Position numbers and translations under genes: made by a program
The notes under the pieces: model-generated
Told to the model about the DNA's origin: nothing
What the model saw: only the letters and a program-made list of their open reading frames with translations
The model's database searches: none
NCBI GenBank assembly: GCA_025457845.1
Contig: JALOTO010000007.1
Location: 1-20,454, forward strand
Reading direction: 5' to 3'
Source: Thermoplasmata archaeon
GTDB lineage: Archaea; Thermoplasmatota; Thermoplasmata; UBA10834
DNA length: 20,454 bases
Shown: piece by piece, positions 1-7,189 of the stretch
Layout: each line of letters opens with the position of its first letter
Numbering within the stretch: the stretch's first letter is position 1

Positions 1-1519
1 GATCTCGCTCGTCAGCCAGCAGCTCAGGGCGCCTCCCATCGGCTCAGGGCCCCAGCCCCAGTGCCAGACCCATATGTCGTAGTCGCACTTGTACCACGCG
101 ATGTTGGTCATGACACCCTCGGACAGCTGGGCGGCCTCTAGGCCTATTCCCGCCGCCGTGGCGTTGCCCTGCCAGACCTGAGCCACATAGAAGTAGTTCG
201 GGTCAGTGTCCGGTGCCTGGCATCTTATCCCTGAAAGCTCGTCGCCCTCGTCGCACCATCCCTCATCGACGGCTAAGGCATCGGGTCCTGCTTCGAGCAG
301 GCCATCGCCGTCGTCGTCCTGGTCATAGCCAGCGTCGATCAGCACCTGCCTAGCTGCGATAGGGTCATATGGCAGCTGGTTCAGAGGCGAGTAGTACCAG
401 TCGTTGGGCTGGACGACTGAGTCAGCCATCACAGGGAGCCCCTTCAGCATGTAGTTCACGATGTAGTCCTTGTTCAGGCACATCATTATGGCCTTCCTGA
501 CGGCCGGGTCTCTCAGCACGGGGTTCCCATCGTAGTATGTGGGTGTGTCGAAGCACTCGGGTATCGCGTTGATGGCGACATCCGTTATGCCCGGCTCCTG
601 GACTGCCTGCTTGATTATTCCAGGCGCGTCGAGCGTGCTTGTGAAGGTGTTGATGTCACCGTACAGGTTGATCGTGTCCAGGAGTCCGTCCTCCATCGCG
701 ATGGCGATGGAGTTGGAGTCCGTGTACAAGGTGTACATTATGCCGTCGAAGTCGATGTCCCTGTCCTCGCCGTAGTCGGCCGCACCGTGGTAGTTGGGGG
801 CCGTCCTGAACAGCCACCAGCTGTTGGACAGCTCGCTGTCGTACATGAACGGACCAGAGCCGTACATGTCGGCGCCGTCAAGGGTCCCGAGCGGGTTCGA
901 CAGAGTGGACCAGTAATCCTCGCTGAGGATGGGCACCATCGATAGGTCATCAATCAGCGTGGCCTTTGTGTAGTCCGTGTCAATCCTGACCTGGTAGTCG
1001 CTGACCGCGGTGACCGAGGTGATGTTGCTCAGGGACCGAGGTGATGTTGCTCAGGTACCAGTCGAACGTGAACCCTGGATTGTCCATGATCAGTTCGAAC
1101 GTGTACACGACGTCGCTCGCGATCAGGTTGTCCGCCTCTGAAGTCGGGTCGTCGGCGTTCCTGAAGAACGCGTTCTCAGTGATGTTGACAATCGTGGTCA
1201 TGCTGTCGTCGGCGTGGATGGTCTGGTTCCAGGTGAGAGCAAGGTCGCCGACAGGGCCACCCCAGTCCTCATCGTAGTACCAGAGGCTGCTGTACATCAG
1301 ATAGCAGACGACATAGTCCTCGATCATCTCAATCTTCAGTGGGTTCCAGTTCTGAACTTCCCCGTTCAGCCAGCCCACGTTCACGATGGCCTCATCCTGC
1401 GCCTTGACCTCTTCGACCGGGGAAGAGACCCCGATCATCGACGGCGCGACGGAGACGAGGACGAACATCGCAACGAATATTGCTAGCACACGAGTTGCTC
1501 TCTGCAAATATTCACTCAT
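1..1519 (-). pseudogene. ABC transporter family-5 solute-binding protein, frameshifted and partial
   Basis: This encodes an extracytoplasmic binding protein of the peptide/nickel (SBP_bac_5) class, which would deliver a ligand to an ABC importer. The N-terminus has a charged start followed by a hydrophobic signal segment (about residues 10-30) and a short acidic linker; no lipobox Cys is visible. Family-like phrases include NVGWLNGEVQNWNP near the mature start, the SNITSV / VSDYQVRIDTDY strand pair, NPLGTLDGADMYGSGPF, and DPAVRKAIMMCLNKDYIVNYML. The frame from the ATG at 1519 is lost at about 1033, where a perfect 22-bp tandem duplication shifts reading by one base. Removing one copy joins SNITSV to TAVSDYQV and gives 499 open codons to base 1, so the C-terminus lies outside the window. 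GAGGGG stands 5 nt before the ATG. No transporter permease or ATPase for it is visible. It is either a recent pseudogene or an assembly error. The family call is firm; the ligand is unknown. Confidence 0.85.
1012..1055. repeat. 22-bp perfect tandem duplication inside the binding-protein gene
   Basis: Bases 1012-1033 and 1034-1055 are identical, with no mismatch and no spacer. The bases on either side do not extend the match. Because 22 is not a multiple of three, the copy shifts the frame of the minus-strand gene. Excising either copy restores one continuous frame. Confidence 0.95.
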
Positions 1520-1558
1520 ACAGTCCCCTCAAACAAACGCTTATCAGGGGTCTCTCCT

Positions 1559-1577
1559 CCGGCCCCTGTGGGGCCGG
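1559..1577. promoter_or_regulatory. 8-3-8 perfect inverted repeat in the binding-protein leader
   Basis: CCGGCCCC-TGT-GGGGCCGG is a perfect stem with a 3-nt loop. It lies 15-33 nt downstream (minus strand) of the TATA-like box at 1593-1600 and 40 nt before the ATG at 1519. It therefore overlaps the expected transcription start or first leader bases. It could be an operator or a leader hairpin; the sequence does not decide which. Confidence 0.5.
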
Positions 1578-1592
1578 CATTGAACTTGATGC

Positions 1593-1600
1593 TATATAAA
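1593..1600 (-). promoter_or_regulatory. TATA box for the binding-protein gene
   Basis: On the minus strand this reads TTTATATA, an excellent match to the archaeal TATA consensus. It predicts a start near 1571 and a leader of about 50 nt before the ATG at 1519. Confidence 0.65.
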
Positions 1601-1765
1601 GGGTTGGCGTTTTTGGACTGCTGGCTAACGTCCTGTTATGGGCACCATTCGGAGTGCGCGGGACGCAAGCCCTGACCGCCGCTAGCCAACATAGTCAGGA
1701 CTTGACACGTTGCGGGGTGTCATCCGGCCCTTCCCCGGCGCCCTCTGCGACCATAGTGCGGTCCG

Positions 1766-1772
1766 AAAAAAA
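1766..1772 (-). terminator. Possible T-tract terminator after the M20 gene
   Basis: On the minus strand a run of seven T residues begins about 30 nt after the M20 stop at 1804. Archaeal transcription often ends at T tracts. The rest of the 1604-1803 interval shows no gene I can support on either strand. Confidence 0.4.
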
Positions 1773-1803
1773 TACCGCCGTTACCGGGTTCGTACCGGAC
1801 GGT

Positions 1804-3234
1804 TCACGAGCGTCTTCCGCGCCCCTTCCTCCTCGAGGACCGCTCCATCTGCGCGTACAGGTGCATGGCCGTCACGAAGCTCTTCTCGAAGGCCCTCATC
1901 CCCTCGACGACCGCGTACTCGTTCGGCGAGTGTGCCCCCGACGCGTGCCCCAGCCCGCCGCAGCCGTACGGTATGCCCAGCACCTGGTCGAAGAGGTAGA
2001 ACGGCGCGGACCCAGTCATCATCGGCCAGACCTCGGGCTCCTTGCCGTGGTACCTCATGGCCTCTATGCTGGCCTGGGACGCGACCGAGTCCAGTGGGGT
2101 CTTGCTCCACGGGTAGTCGATGTAGTTCCTCATCGTTATGTCGGTGAACCCCCTCCTCCTGAGGTGCTGCATGACCTTCCTCCTCGTCCCCTCGATGGTC
2201 ATGTCCGGGACGATCCGGATGTCGAGCTTCGCCTTGGCGTATCCGGGCAGGATGGTCTTGGTGCCGTCCTCGGTGTAGCCGGCTATGATCCCGTCGATGT
2301 TGACCGACGGGCGGAACAGGTACTTGGTCAGGACCTCCTCCTTCGTCCCCTCCGCCTTCAGCCTCTTCACGCTGAGGGACCTCTTGAAGTCCTCGAGGTC
2401 GATAGCCCTCGCGAGCCTCCGGATCAGCCCGAGGTCGTCCTCGGTCGGCGGCTCCACGTCGTCGGAGAGGCCGTCTATCGCGGGGTCCTGGTCGTCGTCC
2501 ACCATCGTCGAGAGGGCCTGGACCAGCCGCCAGACCGGGCTGTGGATGACGACGGCGTCCGCGCTGTGCACGTCCCCCTCGAGCGGTCCTCCTGCGGGAC
2601 CGCCCCTGACCTCGAGGTCGAAGTAGACGCACCCCTTCATCCCCAGGACGAAGGCGGGCACCCCCTTCTCGTTCTCCATGTAGTCGAAACCCCACGCGGA
2701 GTCCGCTCTCCCCAGGGCCGCCTTGTTCTTGATGACGTACTTCGGGAGGCTCTCGCCCCCGAGCTCCTCCTCGCCCTCGATCAGGAATGTCAGGTTCAGG
2801 GGCAGCTCCCCCTCGTCCACCATGGTCCTCGTGGCTAGGAGCATCCCTGCGAGGGAGCCCTTCGAGTTGCACGCGCCCCTGGCGACGACCACGTCGCCGA
2901 AAAGCTTCTTCTTGACGATGTCCGCCCCGAACGGCGGATGGTCCCAAAGCGCGAGGTCCCCTACGGGCTGCACGTCGTACATCCCGTAGACGATCCCCGT
3001 GACGTCGGAGCCCACGTCGAGGTGCCCGACGACGAGCGGGTGGCTCCTCCTGTTGGCCTTGAAGAGCCTGGTCCTCGCCCCCATGCCCTCGAGCATGTCG
3101 GTGAGCTTCCCCGCCATCTCGGCTATCCCCTCGCCAGTCATGGACACGCTCGGCGTCCTGAGGAGCGATCTGGTCTCCTCGAGGTGCGCGGGCCATCTGC
3201 GGTCTATCTCCCTGTGAAGGTCCTCCAACGGCAT
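1804..3234 (-). CDS. M20-family metallohydrolase (dipeptidase/deacylase-like), 476 aa
   Basis: This is a cytosolic M20/ArgE/DapE-type zinc hydrolase, most like the carboxypeptidase/dipeptidase branch. Recognisable pieces are MYDVQPV at 85-91, the W..PPF context at 97-102, RGACNSKG at 119-126, the catalytic glutamates in EGEEELGGESL (E155-E157), the dimerisation-domain strand CVYFDLEVRGGPAGG, and the last metal histidine in GAHSPNEY (H435). Two usual metal positions differ. The His of the family's GHYDVQP is Met85, and the bridging Asp of GAxDDKG is Asn123. I recall other M20 proteins with MYDV and NSKG, so this may be a divergent subfamily rather than a dead enzyme. GGAGG lies 8 nt before the ATG at 3234. 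It is last in the same-strand run that begins with hdrC. The C-terminus is unusually Arg/Lys-rich. The substrate cannot be told. Confidence 0.85.
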   Translation of the reverse strand: MPLEDLHREIDRRWPAHLEETRSLLRTPSVSMTGEGIAEMAGKLTDMLEGMGARTRLFKANRRSHPLVVGHLDVGSDVTGIVYGMYDVQPVGDLALWDHPPFGADIVKKKLFGDVVVARGACNSKGSLAGMLLATRTMVDEGELPLNLTFLIEGEEELGGESLPKYVIKNKAALGRADSAWGFDYMENEKGVPAFVLGMKGCVYFDLEVRGGPAGGPLEGDVHSADAVVIHSPVWRLVQALSTMVDDDQDPAIDGLSDDVEPPTEDDLGLIRRLARAIDLEDFKRSLSVKRLKAEGTKEEVLTKYLFRPSVNIDGIIAGYTEDGTKTILPGYAKAKLDIRIVPDMTIEGTRRKVMQHLRRRGFTDITMRNYIDYPWSKTPLDSVASQASIEAMRYHGKEPEVWPMMTGSAPFYLFDQVLGIPYGCGGLGHASGAHSPNEYAVVEGMRAFEKSFVTAMHLYAQMERSSRRKGRGRRS

Positions 3235-3279
3235 CGACGTCGCCTCCGCTGCTGCTACCCCGCCTCTAGAACTCCGGGC

Positions 3280-3420
3280 TCAGTTGCCCAGGAACTTCGG
3301 TTTCGAGCGCCCCTCTTGGACGATGACCGCCTGGACCGGCGCGTCGTGGCAGGCGATGGCCTTCTCCTCGGTGTCGTACTCCTTCCCGCACACGAAGCAC
3401 TTGAACAACTTCCGCGCCAA
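3280..3420 (-). CDS. 46-aa Cys/His microprotein with TTG start
   Basis: Translation from TTG at 3420 gives 46 residues beginning MARKLFKCFVCGKEYDTEE and ending KFLGN. Cys8, Cys11, Cys24 and His25 form a C-x2-C-x12-CH pattern suited to one zinc ion. An in-frame TGA four codons upstream of the first TTG limits the start. AGGTGA lies 6 nt before that TTG, which supports it over the second TTG four codons later. It sits between the 90-aa protein downstream of hdrB (74 nt upstream) and the M20 gene (45 nt downstream) on the same strand. I do not recognise the family. Function is unknown; nucleic-acid binding or a structural zinc role are possibilities only. Confidence 0.6.
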   Translation of the reverse strand: MARKLFKCFVCGKEYDTEEKAIACHDAPVQAVIVQEGRSKPKFLGN

Positions 3421-3494
3421 CTGGGTTCACCTTCCCGGGCAGCTCCCGTTCTCGGTACTGGATAGCGCAAGGCCCGTAATGAAGTTTCCCCGGC

Positions 3495-3767
3495 TCACGG
3501 GCCCATGTGCCTCGCGAGCGCGGCCTTGGTGTCCGCCGCGAGGACCGCGTCCTGGGCCTTCAGGGCCTTCTCGAGTTCGGCCATGCTCGGCATCCCCTTG
3601 AGGAAAACGGGGACGTAGCTCGTGGTCGTGTCTATGACCAGGACGGCCACGAGCTCCTTGTCGTCGAGCTTGCGGTCCTCGACCGCCGCCTTGAAATCGA
3701 CGAAAGGACGGGTCTCCGGGGGCACGTTCGCTGCCTCGGTTATGACTACGAGCTTGGCGACATGCAT
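3495..3767 (-). CDS. Unknown 90-aa protein in the hdrCB operon
   Basis: I do not recognise this protein. It begins MHVAKLVVITEAANVPPE, then has a charged helical segment (VEDRKLDDKEL), a hydrophobic strand (VAVLVIDTTTSYVPVFL) and a C-terminal Ala/Lys-rich helix. It has no Cys, no membrane segment and no signal peptide. The ATG at 3767 is chosen because GGAGG from the hdrB end lies 9 nt upstream. A GTG at 3776 would give three more residues but abuts the Shine-Dalgarno. It starts 15 nt after the hdrB stop, so it is very probably co-transcribed and co-translated with hdrCB. An accessory role for the reductase is inference from position only. Confidence 0.7.
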   Translation of the reverse strand: MHVAKLVVITEAANVPPETRPFVDFKAAVEDRKLDDKELVAVLVIDTTTSYVPVFLKGMPSMAELEKALKAQDAVLAADTKAALARHMGP

Positions 3768-3782
3768 CCCCGGCACCCTCCT

Positions 3783-4637
3783 CTAGAGGTTTACCTTGGT
3801 CTGGTGGACTTCCAGCCCGAGCTTCTCCTTGGGCAGCCCGAAGGCCAGTCCGAGGATCTGCATCAGGTGCAGCACGGGTATGGCGAACTCGCCCTTGAGG
3901 GCGGCCTGCCCCGCGTCGTACTGCAGGTGGCAGAACGGGCAGCAGTCGACTATGACATCCGCGCCGGCGTTCTTCATGTTGACCAGGTTCTCCCTGGTCA
4001 TCTTGAGCGCCACGTCCGGGGTCCTGGCCCTGACGCCTCCGCCCGCGCCGCAGCACATGCCCTTGTCCTTGTACACGACGCTGGTCATTCCCGCGGCCTC
4101 GACTATGTCGTCGAAGACGTGCGGCCTCTCGGCGTCGTCTATCTTCTTGATGTTGCTGGGCTTCAGGAAGTGGCAGCCGTAGTGGACCGCTGCCTTGAGG
4201 TTCCGGCCTCCCTTGGCCTTGGCCCTGATCGCCTCGACGCCGACGTCCCTGTACAGGAGCTCGACGAAGTGGCGGACGTTGACCGTCCCGTTGTACTCCA
4301 TCCCGGTGGCGTCCTTGAGGATCTTGTTGACCTTCTTCCTCAGCTCCGGGTCGTGGTTCAGCTTGTGGGCGACCTCGAACAGCGTGTCGAAGCAGCCGTT
4401 GCAGATGGTGACTATGTCGACGCCCATCTTCTCGGCGATGGCGAGGTTGCGTGCCGCGACGCTCATCCAGTAGGTCTGGTCGAAGGACCTCATGACCCCT
4501 GGCGCGGGGCAGCAGCTCGCGCCCTTCATGTCGACGATCTCGACGCCCAGCGAGCTGAAGACCTCGCGCGACGAGGACTCGATGCCCGGGTACCTGAGCG
4601 GCATTATGCATCCTAGGAAGAATCCGTACTTGGCCAT
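3783..4637 (-). CDS. hdrB: Heterodisulfide reductase subunit B
   Basis: HdrB is the catalytic subunit that reduces disulfides (CoM-S-S-CoB in methanogens) at two non-cubane [4Fe-4S] clusters. Both CCG domains are complete. The first has C10, C42-C43, C79 and C82; the second has C155, C195-C196, C233 and C236. Spacing is C-x31-CC-x35-C-x2-C and C-x39-CC-x36-C-x2-C, inside the range known for cluster-binding HdrB. Length (284 aa) is normal. The ATG at 4637 starts one base after the hdrC stop, with GGAGG inside the end of hdrC, so the two are translationally coupled. No hdrA or mvhD lies in the window. Partner electron donor and true substrate are therefore unresolved, and HdrB-like proteins also occur in non-methanogens. 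Confidence 0.95.
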   Translation of the reverse strand: MAKYGFFLGCIMPLRYPGIESSSREVFSSLGVEIVDMKGASCCPAPGVMRSFDQTYWMSVAARNLAIAEKMGVDIVTICNGCFDTLFEVAHKLNHDPELRKKVNKILKDATGMEYNGTVNVRHFVELLYRDVGVEAIRAKAKGGRNLKAAVHYGCHFLKPSNIKKIDDAERPHVFDDIVEAAGMTSVVYKDKGMCCGAGGGVRARTPDVALKMTRENLVNMKNAGADVIVDCCPFCHLQYDAGQAALKGEFAIPVLHLMQILGLAFGLPKEKLGLEVHQTKVNL

Positions 4638-4638
4638 C

Positions 4639-5163
4639 TCACTTGCCTCCTGTCTGGACGAGCTTGTCGAAGCCGCAGATCGCTGCGATCTTCTTGACCT
4701 CCTCGAGCGCCTTCGGGTCGGAGAAGACGGTCGGCGGGGTCCCCTCGAGCCCGAGCTTGGACCTGAGCGCCTTGTCCTCGTCCCTGAGGGTCACGAGGTG
4801 GCCGGTCTTGGAGATGAGCTCTGCGACCTTCCTGTGCGGCTCGGCCATGTAGCCCTTCCTGACCGCCAGGTTCCTGAGGGCCATTATCACGTCGACTATC
4901 TCGACGCCCCTCGGGCAGCGCTCGTAGCATGTGAAGCATGTGGTGCACAGCCACAGGTCATCGGATGGCAGGACGTCCTCCTCGAACCCCAGCTGCGCGC
5001 GCCTGACGAGCTTCCTGACCCTGAAGGCGGTCTGCCTCCCTGACGGGCAGGAGCCAGTGCACGTGCCACACTGGAAGCACAGGTTGACTGTCTTGCCCCC
5101 TCCTTCGACTACCTTCCTCGTGAACTCGGGGTTCGGTTCCTTCGCCTCCGGCAAGATATTCAC
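4639..5163 (-). CDS. hdrC: Heterodisulfide reductase subunit C
   Basis: This is the iron-sulfur electron-transfer subunit that relays electrons to HdrB. It carries two cubane [4Fe-4S] motifs: C29-x2-C32-x2-C35-x3-C39-P and C73-x2-C76-x2-C79-x3-C83-P. It has no membrane segment, so it is the cytosolic HdrBC type rather than HdrDE. The C-terminal third is a helical domain. The longest start is GTG at 5163, 23 nt after a TATA-like TTATAC, which fits a leaderless message. A TTG three codons later (5154) is preceded by AGGTGA at 5-nt spacing and is the alternative start. It is the first gene of the run hdrC-hdrB-90 aa-46 aa-M20. Family assignment is secure; the start is not. Confidence 0.93.
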   Translation of the reverse strand: MNILPEAKEPNPEFTRKVVEGGGKTVNLCFQCGTCTGSCPSGRQTAFRVRKLVRRAQLGFEEDVLPSDDLWLCTTCFTCYERCPRGVEIVDVIMALRNLAVRKGYMAEPHRKVAELISKTGHLVTLRDEDKALRSKLGLEGTPPTVFSDPKALEEVKKIAAICGFDKLVQTGGK

Positions 5164-5186
5164 CTGGGCATGGGACCGACGGCGCC

Positions 5187-5193
5187 GTATAAG
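5187..5193 (-). promoter_or_regulatory. TATA-like box upstream of hdrC
   Basis: The minus strand reads CTTATAC, with its last base 23 nt before the GTG at 5163. This spacing would place the transcript start at or next to the GTG. The box is a moderate, not a perfect, match. Confidence 0.4.
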
Positions 5194-5215
5194 ACGGTTT
5201 TGCTGAAAAGGCTCA

Positions 5216-5239
5216 GGCTTTACCCTTTAGGATAAAGCC
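5216..5239. terminator. Inverted repeat across the stop codon of the ModE-like gene
   Basis: GGCTTTA (5216-5222) and TAAAGCC (5233-5239) are perfect arms around a 10-nt loop, with the TAA stop (5220-5222) in one arm. On the minus strand a short T run (CCTTTTC) follows. It may end transcription of the exporter operon before the hdrC promoter. Confidence 0.3.
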
Positions 5240-6050
5240 CCACCCTCCTGGCCTCGGCCATGAACGCGGGGAGGTCGGGGTGTCGTGAGCACTCCAGGGC
5301 GATGATGGAGTGCACGGACCACCTCTGCTCCTTGGCCCCGGAGGCCTTCACGACCCCCCTCCGCACGAGGCTCTTGTTGACGAAGTAGCTGTGGTCGGTC
5401 GAGTCGAGCAGGGCGGGCTCCCAGACCGTCCTGGCCACCTCGTACCCGGTCCCCCGCTGCTCGAGCTGCCTGAAGCCCAGCCTCTGTGCGCCGAACGCCA
5501 GCCGGTCGTAGCAGCAGCCCGCGTCCCTGTGGAGCAGGACATCGGAGGATATCTCCGACCCTGGCGCCTCCGGCGCCCTTTCCATGGCGTACATGGCGTC
5601 GTCCAGGACGACGCAGTCGACCCTCATCTCGTCCATCGCCCGGAGGTTCGCCTCGTCGTCCGAGATGGAGACCCGGCACTGGAGCCCTTTCTCCGAGAGC
5701 GCCGTCGCTGCCGTTAGGACGCACCTCTCAGAGACGAGGGTCCCGGCCACCTTGAGTGGAGCCTCGTCGGAGAGCCGGAGCTCGCACGCCCTGAACATGT
5801 GCAGGAGGTCCAGCCCGTCGGCGGTGAGCCGGCTCCCCCTGCTCGTCGAGTTCACGAGGCTCACGCCCGCCTTCTCCTCCGCCTCCTTTACGTACTTGTA
5901 TAGTACGGGGGTGGAGACGCCGAGGGCTCTCGCCGCCTTCGTCATGGTCCCCGTCCCATGGAGCGCTGCGATCGCCTCGAGCTGCCTGCGCGTGATCTCG
6001 TGCCCCTCGGAGACGAAGACCACCCTGGGCGTCAGCGGCATGCGGCTCAT
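5220..6050 (-). CDS. ModE/LysR-like DNA-binding regulator, 276 aa
   Basis: This is a transcription regulator. After about 18 residues comes a ModE/LysR-type winged helix: ITRRQLEAIAALH, then GTMTKAARALGVSTPVLYKYV (recognition helix), then EEKAGVSLV and RGSRLTADG, the usual wing and linker. The remaining 190 or so residues look like a small-molecule-binding fold: LKVAGTLVSE opens it and VDCVVLDD matches the strand seen in LysR or periplasmic-binding-like effector domains. A conspicuous Cys pair (GCCYD) lies mid-domain. The ATG at 6050 is chosen because it overlaps the permease stop (ATGA); a longer upstream frame would lie inside the permease. It closes the TetR-ABC-ABC2 operon. The ligand is unknown, and the domain split of the C-terminal half is inference. 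Confidence 0.8.
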   Translation of the reverse strand: MSRMPLTPRVVFVSEGHEITRRQLEAIAALHGTGTMTKAARALGVSTPVLYKYVKEAEEKAGVSLVNSTSRGSRLTADGLDLLHMFRACELRLSDEAPLKVAGTLVSERCVLTAATALSEKGLQCRVSISDDEANLRAMDEMRVDCVVLDDAMYAMERAPEAPGSEISSDVLLHRDAGCCYDRLAFGAQRLGFRQLEQRGTGYEVARTVWEPALLDSTDHSYFVNKSLVRRGVVKASGAKEQRWSVHSIIALECSRHPDLPAFMAEARRVGLYPKG

Positions 6051-7189
6051 CTCCTCCTCTTCAGGCTCACGGCGCTCAGGGAGAGCATGACGACCGCGAA
6101 GGCGATGAGTATCAGCACCTGGAGCCAGACATCTCCGATCCCCCATCCGCGTATCATGACCGACCTGCACCCGTCCACCGCGTAGGTCAGCGGGACGAAG
6201 TACGAGACGGGCCTGAGCAGCTCGGGCACCGCCTCCAGCGGCCAGAAGACCCCTGCCAGCAGTATCGACGGGAAGAGTATCACGGGCATGAACTGGACCG
6301 CCTGGAACTCGCTCTTGGCGAGCGAGGAGAGCAGGAACCCGAGCCCCTGGTTCCCCACTCCGAGGAGGAAGATGACCACCAGGACGAGCAGGGGGTTGCC
6401 CACGATCTGGATGTCGAACAGGAGTACGGCGGCCACGAGGATGACGGTCGACTGGATCAGCGCCACCACGCCGAAGGCCATCGCGTATCCGGCGACGACC
6501 TCGCCCTCGGTGACGGGCGTGGTGAGGACCCTGTCGAGGGTGTGGGTCGAGCGTTCGTGGACGAACGTTATGATGGACAGCATGAACGTGACCATCATCG
6601 CGGCGAGGCCCATGACCCCGGGGGCGAAGAAGTCGATGAACTCCGCGTCCTCCCCGTAGACGTTCACGGTCGCCATCCCAATGGGGGCGGTCAGCCCGAG
6701 CTCGACGACGCTCACTGACTGGAGGGCGACGATGACCTCCTTGACTATGGCCGAGGCTATGTTCGGGTTGGAGCTGTCCAGGTAGAGCGTCGCCATCGCG
6801 AGGGCGGTGACCGGCTCACCGGACGTGATCGCCTCGGTCGCCGCGAGCGCCTTCTCGCTGAAGTCGGAGGGGATGTAGACGGTCGCCCACACATCCCCGT
6901 CCCTAACCTTCTGGACGCCGTCGTCCAGGGAGGATGTCCGGTCCACCACCTCCACGGTCCCGCTCTGGGTGAGCGCGGCGACCACGACGGCGCCGAGGGT
7001 CTGGTTGTCCGCTCCCTCGTCGAGGTCCACCACGCAGATCCTGACGTCCTTCAGCTCCCCGCCGAAGGTGTATCCGAACAGGGTGATCATGAACAGGGGG
7101 ATCAGGAGTAGGAAGGCGATGGTGCGCCTGTCGTGCCTGAGCCCCGTCAGCGCCCTCCTGGCGACCGCCAGGGTCCGGTCGGCCCTCAT
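6047..7189 (-). CDS. ABC-2 type exporter permease, 380 aa
   Basis: This is the membrane subunit of an ABC-2 exporter of the YhhJ/DrrB kind. One transmembrane helix near residues 22-43 is followed by a large extracytoplasmic domain (about 45-185) and then five C-terminal helices. The sequence around HERSTHTLDRVLTTPVTEGEVV is the cytoplasmic coupling segment that meets the ATPase in this family. FGYTFGG after the first helix and the C-terminal PLTYAVDG are also typical. Its start overlaps the ATPase stop by 4 nt, and its stop overlaps the next regulator's start by 4 nt, so subunits and regulator are coupled. The substrate cannot be read from sequence; drug or lipid export is usual for the family. 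Confidence 0.92.
   Translation of the reverse strand: MRADRTLAVARRALTGLRHDRRTIAFLLLIPLFMITLFGYTFGGELKDVRICVVDLDEGADNQTLGAVVVAALTQSGTVEVVDRTSSLDDGVQKVRDGDVWATVYIPSDFSEKALAATEAITSGEPVTALAMATLYLDSSNPNIASAIVKEVIVALQSVSVVELGLTAPIGMATVNVYGEDAEFIDFFAPGVMGLAAMMVTFMLSIITFVHERSTHTLDRVLTTPVTEGEVVAGYAMAFGVVALIQSTVILVAAVLLFDIQIVGNPLLVLVVIFLLGVGNQGLGFLLSSLAKSEFQAVQFMPVILFPSILLAGVFWPLEAVPELLRPVSYFVPLTYAVDGCRSVMIRGWGIGDVWLQVLILIAFAVVMLSLSAVSLKRRR

Noticed and set aside
738..953. 71-codon minus-strand frame within the binding protein
   Set aside because: It is out of frame with the continuous SBP_bac_5 reading and is low-complexity (Thr, Arg, Pro).
1620..1720. Loose inverted matches (GTCCTG/CAGGAC and CCTGAC/GTCAGG) in the intergenic region
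   Set aside because: Arms are only 6 bp with long spacers, which is expected by chance at this composition.
1781..3196. 471-codon minus-strand frame overlapping the M20 gene
   Set aside because: It is an alternative frame of the same strand with Arg/Gly-rich sequence, whereas the frame at 1804-3234 has M20 motifs and a Shine-Dalgarno.
3427..4611. 394-codon minus-strand frame across hdrB
   Set aside because: HdrB with both complete CCG cluster motifs occupies another frame; this one is an Arg/Gly/His-rich shadow.
3507..4616. 369-codon plus-strand frame opposite hdrB and the 90-aa gene
   Set aside because: It is antisense to two supported genes, with shadow-type composition and no domain.
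6051..6170. Upstream extension of the ModE-like regulator
   Set aside because: It lies inside the permease coding region and has Arg/His/Glu-rich shadow composition; ATG 6050 with ATGA overlap is preferred.
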